Below are positions 27,069 through 35,959 of a DNA stretch of 49,604 bases, in pieces (the first letter of the stretch is position 1; every line of letters starts with the position of its first letter). The DNA comes from an uncultured Bacteroidales bacterium (lineage in GTDB: Bacteria > Bacteroidota > Bacteroidia > Bacteroidales > Tenuifilaceae), in NCBI GenBank assembly GCA_937926785.1, contig CALBBQ010000041.1, positions 1-49,604 of the forward strand, read 5' to 3'. The position numbers were made by a program, and so were the translations under genes. A model generated the notes under the pieces. It ran no database searches. It was given only the letters and a program-made list of their open reading frames with translations, and was not told the origin of the DNA.

Positions 27069-27611
27069 TTACTTGTTTCTACGAACCATGCCCCGAAAAA
27101 CAATTCGCCAGGTTGTAGTGGTTCGAACTCTCGCATCGCCAGCTAGCGTATCGATTTTTGATGTGCTAAATGTGTGCATCTGGTTGGGCGCAAGCGTAAA
27201 GGTTTCGTTTTTAAACGAACAGGTTACATTTGATTTTGTAGCACCCGCGATGGTTAAGTCGTTCACTGAGAATGGAACCGATGATACAGGTACTACGAAA
27301 CTAGAAACGCCTTGACCTGCTTTCCCTTTAAGAACTTTGCCCACACCAAGATAAAGCAATGCCTCCACTGAATCGGATGGGGAGTTACGGTATATGTCGA
27401 GGGTTTGGGATACGGAATCGTAAGAATAACCCGGCCCATCTATTCTTCTTCCCGCAGGAACATTTCCCGCTAAGGCTTCGCCTTCGGTAATGGTAAAGTA
27501 TTCAATGAACGGAACCAGACGGCTGTTTTCCTGTTGCGATTGAGCTTTTCGTTTTGCAGAGCACGAAAATATAGCAATGCAAATGGTAATGAGAGCTATA
27601 GGTTTTATCAT
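27069..27611 (-). CDS. Lipoprotein of unknown function
   Basis: I start this at ATG 27611 (MIKPIALITICIAIFSC), which yields a clean lipoprotein signal with the Cys at residue 17; the longer reading from 27713 has no such start. The 180-residue product is mostly beta-strand-like, ends with RTTTTWRIVFRGMVRRNK, and has no motif I recognise. It lies 41 bases before the M6 peptidase gene on the same strand, so the two may be cotranscribed. Confidence 0.6.
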   Translation of the reverse strand: MIKPIALITICIAIFSCSAKRKAQSQQENSRLVPFIEYFTITEGEALAGNVPAGRRIDGPGYSYDSVSQTLDIYRNSPSDSVEALLYLGVGKVLKGKAGQGVSSFVVPVSSVPFSVNDLTIAGATKSNVTCSFKNETFTLAPNQMHTFSTSKIDTLAGDARVRTTTTWRIVFRGMVRRNK

Positions 27612-27734
27612 TTCCAATCCTAAGATTTTGCAAATAAAGCTATAAATCTGATTTTTGGTCATAATGTTTAAATGAAAAAGGACGAACAACAGGTTTTGTC
27701 CGTCCAACTGCACGAAAATGCTCTTAAAAAGTTG

Positions 27735-29057
27735 CTACGATTTTTTATCATGAGTTATGCCGAGTTTTGCGGCGGTGTTTTCAGGTATATAGATTACCAG
27801 TCGTTGGCCAACCCTGATAATGTTTTTGTAAAGGTTATTCCACTCCTTAAGCTGCCGAACTGAAACGTTGTAGCGCATGGCAATTGAACCAAGCACATCG
27901 CCTTCCTTAACCTTGTAAACGTAGCGAATTGAACCAGCTGGAATTTCGTATTGGTACGAAGCGGTGTACTTGCTGGGCGATACCAACAACTTTTGGTTGA
28001 AGAATACGCTGTCTTTATAGGCGTAAATTTCTTTTTCTTTTTCCACGAACGAGCCAACAAGCTCGTTGGGCAGTCTCAATACGTAGGAACGCCCCTTGGC
28101 TGGAATGATATCAACCTTATACTGGGGATTAAGGTCGCGCAGCATTTCGATGGGGTAATCCAGCACCTCGGCTATTTGCTGCAGGTGGAGCATGTCGTTA
28201 ACAATAATAGTATCGGTTGCAGGAGGGTAAGAAATGGCTTTGGGTACCAGGTTGTGGTCGCGGTAGAAATGGTAGGTGTAGCTGGCTGCTATGAAAGCTG
28301 GAACATAGCCGCGGGTTTCGCGGGGAAGATGATAGTAGATATCCCAGTAATTGCGCTTTCCGCCGGAGCGCCTGATGGCTTTGTTTACATTACCGGGGCC
28401 GCAGTTGTAGGCTGCAATTACCAGTGTCCAGTCGCCATAGATGGTGTAAAGGTCCTTCAGAAACTTACACGCAGCATGGGTTGAGGCAAGCGGGTCGCGT
28501 CGTTCATCGATGAAGGAGTTGATGGTGAGGTTATACCTGCGACCGGTACCATACATGAACTGCCAGAGCCCTGTAGCGCCAGCCCTGGAAACAGCCCTGG
28601 GATTTAAGGCCGATTCAATTACGGGCAGAAAACGGAGTTCCTGTGGCAACTGGTACTGGTCTAGTATCTCCTCAATCATTGGGAAGTAGTAATCGGTTAG
28701 GCCAAGCATAACTTCCACCTTTTCACGTTTCTTTTCGGTATATGCCCTGATGAAGTTACGCACGATAGGGTTGTATGGTAATTCAATAAGCGAGTTAATG
28801 CTTTGAAGCCGTTTAATGTAAAAAGAATCAGGTATTCCGCTACCATCAATGCTGTCGTCTTCGATATTGACTACAAGGTTGTTTTCGTCGTTAGGCTGCT
28901 GAATGTACCACTGGTGTAAAAGGCTATCCAGCTGCTCTATCTGGTCGGGTAGCAGCAAAGTATCGGGAGCTGTGGCGGAATTCTCCTGTTGGGCAAGAAC
29001 TTCTGCAGCAGTACCAACAACTACCATCACCAGCATCAGCATTTTCAGCATCTTCAT
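27735..29057 (-). CDS. mltD: MltD-type lytic transglycosylase with LysM
   Basis: The 440-residue protein has a signal peptide (MLMLVMVVVGTAAEVLAQ), an SLT domain at about 115-260 with the catalytic Glu in PVIESALNPRA, the GATGLWQFM and AYNCGPGNVNKAI motifs, a middle region with a second LysM-like segment, and a C-terminal LysM domain (YKVKEGDVLGSIAMRYNVS). It cleaves the glycan strands of peptidoglycan in the periplasm. I start it at 29057 because the -7 box at 29082-29089 would fall inside the longer reading from 29141. It follows the common Bacteroidota order parA-parB-DUF5683-mltD; the relA/spoT gene that often comes next is absent. Confidence 0.9.
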   Translation of the reverse strand: MKMLKMLMLVMVVVGTAAEVLAQQENSATAPDTLLLPDQIEQLDSLLHQWYIQQPNDENNLVVNIEDDSIDGSGIPDSFYIKRLQSINSLIELPYNPIVRNFIRAYTEKKREKVEVMLGLTDYYFPMIEEILDQYQLPQELRFLPVIESALNPRAVSRAGATGLWQFMYGTGRRYNLTINSFIDERRDPLASTHAACKFLKDLYTIYGDWTLVIAAYNCGPGNVNKAIRRSGGKRNYWDIYYHLPRETRGYVPAFIAASYTYHFYRDHNLVPKAISYPPATDTIIVNDMLHLQQIAEVLDYPIEMLRDLNPQYKVDIIPAKGRSYVLRLPNELVGSFVEKEKEIYAYKDSVFFNQKLLVSPSKYTASYQYEIPAGSIRYVYKVKEGDVLGSIAMRYNVSVRQLKEWNNLYKNIIRVGQRLVIYIPENTAAKLGITHDKKS

Positions 29058-29081
29058 CTCACAATATTTTTGGTTTCTATG

Positions 29082-29089
29082 CAAACATA
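29082..29089 (-). promoter_or_regulatory. -7 promoter box for mltD (TATGTTTG)
   Basis: Minus-strand TATGTTTG fits TAnnTTTG and lies 25-32 bases before the ATG at 29057, supporting that start. Confidence 0.65.
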
Positions 29090-29245
29090 AGGAAAAATAA
29101 AAAAAAGAAAAATTAAAACTCCAAAAAAATAAGGATTTCACGAACTCTAAATTTTGTATAGCGTAATAATGCTATGCTATCCAGAAGTAAAACGATGAGA
29201 GTTTTCCGTGGACACAAAACCAAAATGGGAAAACTGGCAAGCGCA

Positions 29246-30121
29246 TCAGAAAGTAATCCGGCAGGATAGGCCAAAGGCTGGGTTCGTTTGCGCGTAGCTT
29301 TGCGATGGGTTAAATACGGAGGGTTCTATCCTAAACGAGAGGTTGTCGTCCACGTTCCAGTCGTAGAGGTGCCCATCTACATTGGCATCAATAATGTTAA
29401 GGATGTAAACGGCAGCAAACCCCAGGGCTGATAGATCGCGGTTGCGGCGGTAGCTGTCCATGTAGTAGCGCAGCTCCTCGGAGGAGCGGGTACCATTAAA
29501 CTCATCCACCGTGGCCGGATCGCCATCGATGAGCTTGAAAAGGGCTGTTTTGAAACGGTTATAGCCCCGGTTGTTCCAGTCAACCATGAAGTAAAAGGTT
29601 GATAAACCTCCATAGATTACCGGAATTTTCCAGTATGCGCCGTTGTAAGCCTGCCCCATGCCGGGAAACAGGGTTGAAAGAATGGTTGCAGCTGCGGGCG
29701 AGTGCTTCCCCTTGTTGTAAACAAGCACTGCATCAGAAACGCTGGCTATGTAAAATGCTGTGGCAGCAGCATAGAAAAGGTTACGGGATTGCCTGTGCTC
29801 GGTTGCCTTAATTTTAAAACTCTCGCGGTTTGGATCGTCGAACGGAAGCGAGAGGTATTGCTTTTGCCATTTTTTAAAATCGCTGTTCATTTGATAGCCC
29901 TGGTAGGCCATAGCTCCCATGCCCGCGGAAAAAATAGGGATTTTCCAGTACTGCCGGTTATACACTTGTCCGTAACCGGGTAGCAGCTGTGAACCGATCC
30001 AGAATCGGGTAGTCAAATCGGGTTGTTTGAGGGTATTGGGTTTATTGGTCTGGCTATAGGTCAGCTGAGCACTAAGAAACGCCAGAAGAACCATAAAGGC
30101 CGAAAGGCTTTTATTTGCCAT
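29246..30121 (-). CDS. DUF5683 domain membrane/envelope protein
   Basis: The product has a signal peptide (MANKSLSAFMVLLAFLSAQLTYSQ) and then two copies of a helical hairpin unit with GxGQxYNxxYWKIP: PGYGQVYNRQYWKIP near residue 47 and GMGQAYNGAYWKIP near residue 148, the mark of DUF5683. Function is unknown. The gene follows parB as it does in many Bacteroidota. I chose ATG 30121 for the signal peptide; ATGs at 30154 and 30184, the latter overlapping parB by 11 bases, are alternatives. Confidence 0.8.
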   Translation of the reverse strand: MANKSLSAFMVLLAFLSAQLTYSQTNKPNTLKQPDLTTRFWIGSQLLPGYGQVYNRQYWKIPIFSAGMGAMAYQGYQMNSDFKKWQKQYLSLPFDDPNRESFKIKATEHRQSRNLFYAAATAFYIASVSDAVLVYNKGKHSPAAATILSTLFPGMGQAYNGAYWKIPVIYGGLSTFYFMVDWNNRGYNRFKTALFKLIDGDPATVDEFNGTRSSEELRYYMDSYRRNRDLSALGFAAVYILNIIDANVDGHLYDWNVDDNLSFRIEPSVFNPSQSYAQTNPAFGLSCRITF

Positions 30122-30173
30122 TCGGCCAGGCGATACATTTAAAAAGCTATGCATTAGCTTCAACACAGGTTTT

Positions 30174-31076
30174 TTATTCCTCAATCCTGATGAATTTTTC
30201 CAGAATGGCTTCCAGTTCGGCCTGGTTGTTGTATGAAATCACAATCTTACCATCGCCCTTTGAGCCGGGTTTCACATCGGCCCGGAGGCCCAAGCGGTTC
30301 ACAAGGTGGTCTTTAAGTACCACTTCCTGTTCACCCAGGTTTGCTTTAACCTTGGCTTTAGCGAGTGAGTCGCCTTTGGGTTCGTTGGCTAACCGAGCCA
30401 GCTCCTCAACCTGGCGAACGGATAAGCCCTCGTTAACGGTTCGCTGGTAGATATCCAGCTGTACCTTGGGGTCTTCAATGGTTATGAGTGCCCTGGCGTG
30501 ACCCATACTGATGTAGTTCTGGCTAATACCCAGCTGAATCTCGGCCGGAAGTTTCAAAAGCCTGAGGTAGTTAGATATTGTGGCACGCTTCTTTCCTACT
30601 CTTTCGGAAAGTGATTCCTGGGTTAGGTTGCACTCGTCGATGAGCCGCTGGTAGCTGATTGCCACTTCAATGGCGTTTAGGTCTTCACGCTGGATGTTTT
30701 CTACCAGAGCCATTTCAAGCATTCCCTGGTCATCGGCGGTGCGGGTGAATGCCGGAACAGTTTTTAACCCGGCCAGCTTTGCTGCCCGTAACCTACGCTC
30801 ACCGGAAATAAGCTGGTATCGGCCATCAACAGCCCTAACCGTAAGGGGTTGAATAATGCCAAGTTTGGCAATTGATTCGGCCAGCTCCTTTAGCGATTCC
30901 TCATCGAACTGCGTACGGGGCTGGAACGGGTTCACATCGATTTTCTCGATGTCGATCTCATTTACAAGCTCTGTAACAACCTGCTTTTCTGCCCTTACTT
31001 CAACATTTCTGGTAGGATCGGCAGCATCCTCAATAAGCGCTCCCAGCCCTTTCCCTAACGCCATTTTTTTGGTCAT
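30174..31076 (-). CDS. parB: Chromosome-partitioning protein ParB
   Basis: ParB binds parS centromere-like sites, spreads as a CTP-gated clamp, and works with ParA to segregate origins. The 300-residue protein has the N-terminal ALGKGLGALIEDA, the ParB/Srx CTPase domain (NPFQPRTQFDEESLKELA, GERRLRAAKLAGL, VENIQREDLNAIE), the helix-turn-helix LTQESLSERVGKKRATISNYLRLL, and a C-terminal dimer region. It follows parA at 18 bases. I saw no TGTTTCACGTGAAACA-like parS site in the window. Confidence 0.95.
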   Translation of the reverse strand: MTKKMALGKGLGALIEDAADPTRNVEVRAEKQVVTELVNEIDIEKIDVNPFQPRTQFDEESLKELAESIAKLGIIQPLTVRAVDGRYQLISGERRLRAAKLAGLKTVPAFTRTADDQGMLEMALVENIQREDLNAIEVAISYQRLIDECNLTQESLSERVGKKRATISNYLRLLKLPAEIQLGISQNYISMGHARALITIEDPKVQLDIYQRTVNEGLSVRQVEELARLANEPKGDSLAKAKVKANLGEQEVVLKDHLVNRLGLRADVKPGSKGDGKIVISYNNQAELEAILEKFIRIEE

Positions 31077-31094
31077 GATTCTTTCTCCTCCTTC

Positions 31095-31895
31095 TTACTC
31101 CGCTATCTTACTGGTACTATCAATAACCGTCATGTTATTTTTTTGCATTAGCTCACGGGCAAGGTTGATGTAGTTTGCTGAACCGGTAGAGGCTGCATCA
31201 TACAGAATAACCGGTTTCCCGTAGCTTGGTGCCTCGCTGAGCTTGATGTTCCTTTGAATGATGGTTTCGAACACCATTTGCTGGAAGTGCTTTTTAACCT
31301 CCTCAACCACCTGGTTCGATAGGCGAAGCCTGGGATCGTACATGGTAAGCAGGAAACCCTCGATTTGCAGATCGGGGTTCAGGCGGGTTTGAATGATTTT
31401 GATGGTGTTCAGAAGCTTGCCTAGCCCTTCCAACGCAAAATACTCACACTGCACAGGAATGATAACCGAATCGGCTGCGGTTAGGGCATTCACGGTGATA
31501 AGACCGAGTGAGGGTGAGCAATCTATAAACACGAAATCGTAGTCGTCCTTAACCTTTTCGATAACATTCTTTAGGATTTTCTCCCGGTTAGGCATGTTGA
31601 GCATCTCTATCTCGGCACCCACCAAATCGATATGCGATGGGATCAGGTTTAGCCCTTTTATTTCGCTGGTGAGCACAATATCTTTAGGGTTCACATCGTC
31701 AATCAGGCATTCGTAGATGCTGGTTTTCACGTTCCGGATATCGAATCCTGTTCCCGATGTAGCGTTGGCCTGGGGATCGGCATCGATGAGCAGAACCTTT
31801 TTCTCAAGTACAGCCAGGCTGGCCGAAAGGTTTATGGCCGTGGTAGTTTTACCTACGCCGCCTTTTTGGTTTGCAAGTGCAATTACTTTTCCCAT
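31095..31895 (-). CDS. parA: Chromosome-partitioning ATPase ParA/Soj
   Basis: ParA is a deviant-Walker ATPase that forms nucleoid gradients to move ParB-parS complexes. The 266-residue protein has KGGVGKTTTAINLS (deviant P-loop), DADPQANATSG, the VFIDCSPSLG Walker B, and PVQCEYFALEG. Length and order are typical of Soj. Its promoter is likely the -7 box at 31918-31925. It leads parA-parB-DUF5683. Confidence 0.95.
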   Translation of the reverse strand: MGKVIALANQKGGVGKTTTAINLSASLAVLEKKVLLIDADPQANATSGTGFDIRNVKTSIYECLIDDVNPKDIVLTSEIKGLNLIPSHIDLVGAEIEMLNMPNREKILKNVIEKVKDDYDFVFIDCSPSLGLITVNALTAADSVIIPVQCEYFALEGLGKLLNTIKIIQTRLNPDLQIEGFLLTMYDPRLRLSNQVVEEVKKHFQQMVFETIIQRNIKLSEAPSYGKPVILYDAASTGSANYINLARELMQKNNMTVIDSTSKIAE

Positions 31896-31917
31896 TCTTG
31901 TGGTTTTTAACAGGGGT

Positions 31918-31925
31918 CAAAAATA
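31918..31925 (-). promoter_or_regulatory. -7 promoter box for parAB (TATTTTTG)
   Basis: Minus-strand TATTTTTG lies 23-30 bases before the parA ATG. A pair of direct TTATTAACA repeats (31987-31995 and 31998-32006) lies farther upstream. Confidence 0.6.
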
Positions 31926-32098
31926 GCTTTCGTTTACTTTGGGTTACCCGCCTCAAGGTTGTTGAATATGAACAATTAGACTTCTGTTATTAACAAGTTA
32001 TTAACAATACCTGTGGGCAGAGGTAACTGCAAAAATAAAAATTCTTTTTTCAACCCAAAACCATTTTATGTTAAGTAATAGCTTTTTAACAGAATAGC

Positions 32099-32106
32099 TA
32101 TATTTG
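32099..32106 (+). promoter_or_regulatory. -7 promoter box (TATATTTG)
   Basis: TATATTTG fits TAnnTTTG, 29 bases before the GTG start of the lipid kinase gene. Confidence 0.65.
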
Positions 32107-32134
32107 CATCGGATTCGATGACCAAAAAATCATT

Positions 32135-33124
32135 GTGTTGGAAACAAGTTGGTATGTAGTGGTGAACCCCCGTGCTGGCGGGGGAAAATCGGTTATCGAC
32201 TGGCCTAAGATTAGTCGGTTGCTCAACAGGTACGACATCAGGTATGCACATGCCTTCACTGAGTATAAGTACCACGCAGTGGAGTTAACCATCAAGGCCA
32301 TTAAAAGCGGTTACCGTAACATCATTGCCGTGGGCGGCGATGGAACGCTAAACGAGGTGGTTAATGGGATTTTCCTACAACAGCAGGTTAGCCCGAACGA
32401 CATAACCGTTGGGGTCATTGGTGTGGGCACCGGCAACGATTGGTTCCGCATGTATGACATCCCCCATAACTACGAGGAGTGCATCAAGGCCATCAAAAAC
32501 AAGCGGATTTTCAGGCAAGATGTTGGAGTGGTTGAATACTACGAGTCCAGCGTCAGGCATAGGCGCTACTTTGTTAATTCAGCGGGGGTTGGTTTCGACG
32601 CCGAGGTTGCTCGCCGTACCAATCGGCTCAAGGATTTGGGGAAGCGCGGTGCCATACTGTACATTTTCAGCCTCATCAAAGCGCTCGTCCGGTACCGATC
32701 AACCCGCATCAATGTTAAGGTAGATGGACATCACATTCAGGATAAAATGTTTAGCCTAACCGTTGGTATCTGCCGCTATAATGGTGCCGGGATGAAACAG
32801 GTTCCCTATGCCCTCTCCGATGATGGATTATTCGACATTACTGTGATTAAACGGATTAGCAAGCTAAACGTGATTGCCAACATCCACCGACTTTACAACG
32901 GAACTATACTGAAACACTCCCGCGTTGTGGGGCTGCGGGGAAGGAGCGTTGAGATCATGAGCATCCCATCGGCTGGGCTTGAGGTGGATGGCGAATCGCT
33001 TGGCGAAACCCCGCTTCGTTTCTCCATACTAAAACAGTCCCTTTCGGTGATTGTTGGCGATCGGTTCTCGGAGGCTAAGCTGGTTAAGAACATCCATAAC
33101 GAGCTGCTTGAGGTTCATCAGTAG
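32135..33124 (+). CDS. Diacylglycerol kinase-family lipid kinase (YegS/BmrU type)
   Basis: The 329-residue protein has the DAGK catalytic domain: VVVNPRAGGGKS near the start, AVGGDGTLNEVVNG and GVGTGNDWFRM, followed by a beta-sandwich domain with the AGVGFDAEVA block. Enzymes of this type phosphorylate diacylglycerol or other lipids on the cytoplasmic face. The start is a GTG (32135) or the following TTG; no in-frame ATG is nearby upstream, and the motif is already at residue 8. It is a single-gene unit divergent from parA. Confidence 0.85.
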   Translation: MLETSWYVVVNPRAGGGKSVIDWPKISRLLNRYDIRYAHAFTEYKYHAVELTIKAIKSGYRNIIAVGGDGTLNEVVNGIFLQQQVSPNDITVGVIGVGTGNDWFRMYDIPHNYEECIKAIKNKRIFRQDVGVVEYYESSVRHRRYFVNSAGVGFDAEVARRTNRLKDLGKRGAILYIFSLIKALVRYRSTRINVKVDGHHIQDKMFSLTVGICRYNGAGMKQVPYALSDDGLFDITVIKRISKLNVIANIHRLYNGTILKHSRVVGLRGRSVEIMSIPSAGLEVDGESLGETPLRFSILKQSLSVIVGDRFSEAKLVKNIHNELLEVHQ

Positions 33125-33160
33125 TACAATATTGTCTTGCTCCAATCCGTTTGCTTAGCA

Positions 33161-33168
33161 TAAATTTG
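33161..33168 (+). promoter_or_regulatory. -7 promoter box for porQ (TAAATTTG)
   Basis: TAAATTTG fits TAnnTTTG and lies 28-35 bases before the porQ ATG. A TTG lies 22 bases upstream (33137-33139). Confidence 0.6.
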
Positions 33169-33195
33169 TAGCTTTACAAACCTTTAGCATACTTC

Positions 33196-34227
33196 ATGAG
33201 GAATCATCTTGCTGTACTGGCTGCATTGATGCTTGCCTATCCGCTTTATGGGCAGCAGGGGGGCTTATCAACCTACCAATTCCTGAACTTAGCCTATTCA
33301 ACCCGAGTAGCTGCGCTTGGGGGTAAAATGGTTGCTTCAGAAAAGGCTGACCTAACGCTTATCGGACAAAATCCTTCCTTACTCGATTCCTCTCTGAATC
33401 AAACCATTCACCTGTTCTATACCCGGTACTACGCCGGTATCAGCTTTGCTTCGGCATCCTATGCGTACGTGTTAAATCCCAAGAACTCACTGGCTGTTGG
33501 ATTTAGCGCGGTAAACTATGGCCAATTCGACGAGGCCGACGAAACAGGAAATATTACCGGAAGCTTCAGCGGAACCGACTTTGTCCTCACTGTCTGCTAC
33601 AGCTACTCTATCGATTCATGTTACAGCGTTGGGGTTAACCTAAAACCGGTTTACTCACACCTGGAGAGGTACAGCTCTTTCGGCCTTTCGGCCGATATAG
33701 GTGCTCAGTACACCTCGCCTAACCGTTTGTTTGCAGTAGGAGTGGTGCTTAAAAACATGGGTATGATGATTAAGCCTTACTCGCCAGGGAATCGGGAACA
33801 TTTACCGTTTGAAATAATGGCGGGGCTTAGCAAAAAGCTTGCGCATGCCCCGTTTAGGTTGGTGTTCACTTTTCATCAGTTGCAAAATCTAAACCTCTAC
33901 TACTCACCACCAACCAGTACAAATCAGCTTAACGTTGAAGAGCCCGCCAGGCCAAACCTTGCCGAACGGGTTGGCCGTGAGTTCATGAGCCATTTCATTG
34001 CCGGTGTTGAGTTTACTCCCACTCAAAATTTCTGCCTACGTGTGGGTTACAACTACCAACGACGTAATGAGCTGAAGGTGCTGGAACGGGTATCGACCGT
34101 TGGGTTTAGCTGGGGATTCGCTTTAAGGGTCTCAGGCTTCGATGTTAGCTATAGTCGCGCCACATACCACCTTACCGGTTCCACCAACCATTTTGCTATA
34201 ACCACAAGCCTGCAACGTTGGCTTTAG
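33196..34227 (+). CDS. porQ: T9SS outer-membrane protein PorQ
   Basis: PorQ is an outer-membrane barrel that, with PorU, PorV and PorZ, belongs to the attachment complex that processes and links T9SS cargo. The 343-residue product has a signal peptide (MRNHLAVLAALMLAYPLYGQ), the PorQ opening STYQFLNLAYSTRVAALGG, many amphipathic strands, and a C-terminal strand ending SLQRWL. It is followed by an intrinsic terminator, then cmk and ispH; this neighbourhood is common in Bacteroidales. It complements the porW/porX genes 26 kb away. Confidence 0.88.
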   Translation: MRNHLAVLAALMLAYPLYGQQGGLSTYQFLNLAYSTRVAALGGKMVASEKADLTLIGQNPSLLDSSLNQTIHLFYTRYYAGISFASASYAYVLNPKNSLAVGFSAVNYGQFDEADETGNITGSFSGTDFVLTVCYSYSIDSCYSVGVNLKPVYSHLERYSSFGLSADIGAQYTSPNRLFAVGVVLKNMGMMIKPYSPGNREHLPFEIMAGLSKKLAHAPFRLVFTFHQLQNLNLYYSPPTSTNQLNVEEPARPNLAERVGREFMSHFIAGVEFTPTQNFCLRVGYNYQRRNELKVLERVSTVGFSWGFALRVSGFDVSYSRATYHLTGSTNHFAITTSLQRWL

Positions 34228-34230
34228 GCC

Positions 34231-34250
34231 AAAACTCATCGAGTTTTTTT
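34231..34250 (+). terminator. Intrinsic terminator after porQ
   Basis: AAAACTC pairs perfectly with GAGTTTT across a 3-base loop, and the T-run extends three further bases. It lies just after the porQ stop. Confidence 0.75.
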
Positions 34251-34285
34251 TACTACCTTAGCAGTTTCAAATTCATCGGTATTTA

Positions 34286-34975
34286 ATGGAGAAAAAAATA
34301 GTTATTGCTATTGATGGGTTCTCATCGTGTGGGAAGAGTACCTTTGCCAAAGCCATAGCCAAACGCCTGGGCTACCTATACATAGATAGCGGAGCTATGT
34401 ATCGTGCAGTAACTTTGGAGCTGCTCCGCCGCGGTCTTATTGTTAACGGGATTGTTGACACCTCCAGGCTCGAGAATATACTAAAAGAGATAAGCATTGG
34501 CTTTTCGTTCGACCCTGCTAAATCGGCCTATGTAACCACGCTGAACGGAACCGTAGTTGAGGAAGAAATCCGAAGCCCCGAAGTGGCAAACCATGTCAGC
34601 CTGGTGGCTGCCATACCCCGGGTACGGGAACGGTTGGTTGAGCTTCAGCGGGAGGTGGGCAAGCGAAAGGGCATAGTGATGGATGGTCGTGATATTGGAA
34701 CTGTGGTTTTTCCCGATGCTGAGCTGAAAATATTCATGACCGCCGACCCAATGGTCCGAGCCCAACGAAGGCTCAAGGAGCTACAAGAGAAGGGTATCAG
34801 CATCTCGCTCGATGAGGTCATGAAAAATATAGAAGAACGCGATTACATTGACCAGAACCGCGACGCTTCGCCGCTTCGCAAAGCTGACGATGCTTTGGTG
34901 CTGGACAATACCCACATGACTGTTGATGAGCAAATGCAATGGGTTGAGGAGTGGGTTCGCAAGCTTACCATGTAA
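34286..34975 (+). CDS. cmk: Cytidylate kinase
   Basis: Cmk phosphorylates CMP and dCMP. The 229-residue P-loop protein shows IDGFSSCGKSTFAK, YIDSGAMYRAVTL, VMDGRDIGTVVFPDAELKIF, and the lid ERDYIDQNRDASPLRKADDA, all at expected spacing. A TACCTTAG sequence at 34254-34261 is a weak -7 candidate. ispH follows at 45 bases. Confidence 0.95.
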   Translation: MEKKIVIAIDGFSSCGKSTFAKAIAKRLGYLYIDSGAMYRAVTLELLRRGLIVNGIVDTSRLENILKEISIGFSFDPAKSAYVTTLNGTVVEEEIRSPEVANHVSLVAAIPRVRERLVELQREVGKRKGIVMDGRDIGTVVFPDAELKIFMTADPMVRAQRRLKELQEKGISISLDEVMKNIEERDYIDQNRDASPLRKADDALVLDNTHMTVDEQMQWVEEWVRKLTM

Positions 34976-35020
34976 ACTTTTCTGCACAAATGATGTTTAG
35001 GTTGATAAGATTTTACTCCG

Positions 35021-35896
35021 ATGATTGTTGAGATAGATCCAAACGCCGGTTTCTGTTTCGGTGTGGTAAATGCAATAAAAACGGCCGAAGATTACCTTTC
35101 CAGGGGTATAGAGCTGTGTTGCCTGGGCGAGATTGTTCACAATGAGATGGAGAACCAGCGCCTGCAAGTAAAGGGGATGAATACCATCAACCATGAACAG
35201 CTTAGCAATTTAGCCAACAAGCACGTGCTTATCCGGGCACATGGAGAACCCCCCTCCACCTACGAGCAAGCCTTAAAACATGGGGTAAAGCTGATTGATG
35301 CAACCTGCCCCGTTGTGCTGAAGCTGCAGGAGCGCGTTCGTAAGGCATGGGAACGACTATCGCCCCTTGGCGGAACGGTTGTGATTTATGGTAAAAAGGG
35401 ACACGCCGAGGTGATTGGCCTTTGCGGCCAAACCAATAACCAGGCCATTGTTGTTGAGGATTTACAGGATATAGAGGGCATCGATTTCAGTAAACCCATA
35501 GAGATGTTCTCCCAAACCACCAAGGAACCGGAAATGTACCGCAAAATTGTTGACGAAATCCGTAAACGTATGGCCCTTGCTAAACCTGATGGCGCCACCA
35601 TGCTAAAGGTGAACAACACCATTTGTGGTCAGGTATCGAACCGAAAACCCCAGGTTCAGGAATTTGCAAAAAAATACGATGTGGTGATTTTTGTCAGTGG
35701 GGCAAACAGCTCAAACGGGAAGATGCTTTTTCTAGCCTGTAAGGAGGTAAACCCCATGAGCTACATGGTTTCCCAAGCGGGTGAGCTAAATCCTGAGTGG
35801 TTTGCTGGCATACAAAGCGTGGGCATAAGTGGTGCCACTTCTACCCCCATGTGGCTGATGCAGGAGGTGGCCACTGCCATTAAGCAGCTGGCGTAA
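35021..35896 (+). CDS. ispH: 4-hydroxy-3-methylbut-2-enyl diphosphate reductase IspH
   Basis: IspH carries a 4Fe-4S cluster and performs the last step of the MEP pathway, making IPP and DMAPP. The 291-residue protein has the three cluster cysteines in AGFCFGVVNAI (Cys12), DATCPVV and NNTICGQVSNR. It also has the substrate-binding histidines in EIVHNE and RAHGEPP, the SQTTKEPE loop, and SGATSTP near the end. The MEP pathway is therefore inferred for this organism. Confidence 0.95.
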   Translation: MIVEIDPNAGFCFGVVNAIKTAEDYLSRGIELCCLGEIVHNEMENQRLQVKGMNTINHEQLSNLANKHVLIRAHGEPPSTYEQALKHGVKLIDATCPVVLKLQERVRKAWERLSPLGGTVVIYGKKGHAEVIGLCGQTNNQAIVVEDLQDIEGIDFSKPIEMFSQTTKEPEMYRKIVDEIRKRMALAKPDGATMLKVNNTICGQVSNRKPQVQEFAKKYDVVIFVSGANSSNGKMLFLACKEVNPMSYMVSQAGELNPEWFAGIQSVGISGATSTPMWLMQEVATAIKQLA

Positions 35897-35912
35897 TTGC
35901 CAAAAAAGAAAT

Positions 35913-35936
35913 GCCTTTGATTTCTGAATCAAAGGC
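35913..35936 (-). terminator. Intrinsic terminator for the nupC gene
   Basis: GCCTTTGATT and AATCAAAGGC form a perfect 10-bp stem with a 4-base loop. On the minus strand it is followed by ATTTCTTTTTT, so it terminates transcription from the nupC side; it may also stop ispH. Confidence 0.8.
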
Positions 35937-35959
35937 TTCCCATTAAAATTTTATAATCC

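Noticed and set aside
29246..31895. parS site near parAB
   Set aside because: No sequence close to TGTTTCACGTGAAACA or GTTCCACGTGGAAC was found.
31926..32060. Possible DnaA-box cluster or origin near parA
   Set aside because: Two TTATTAACA repeats differ from the TTATNCACA consensus and there is no dnaA, gidA or GC-skew evidence.
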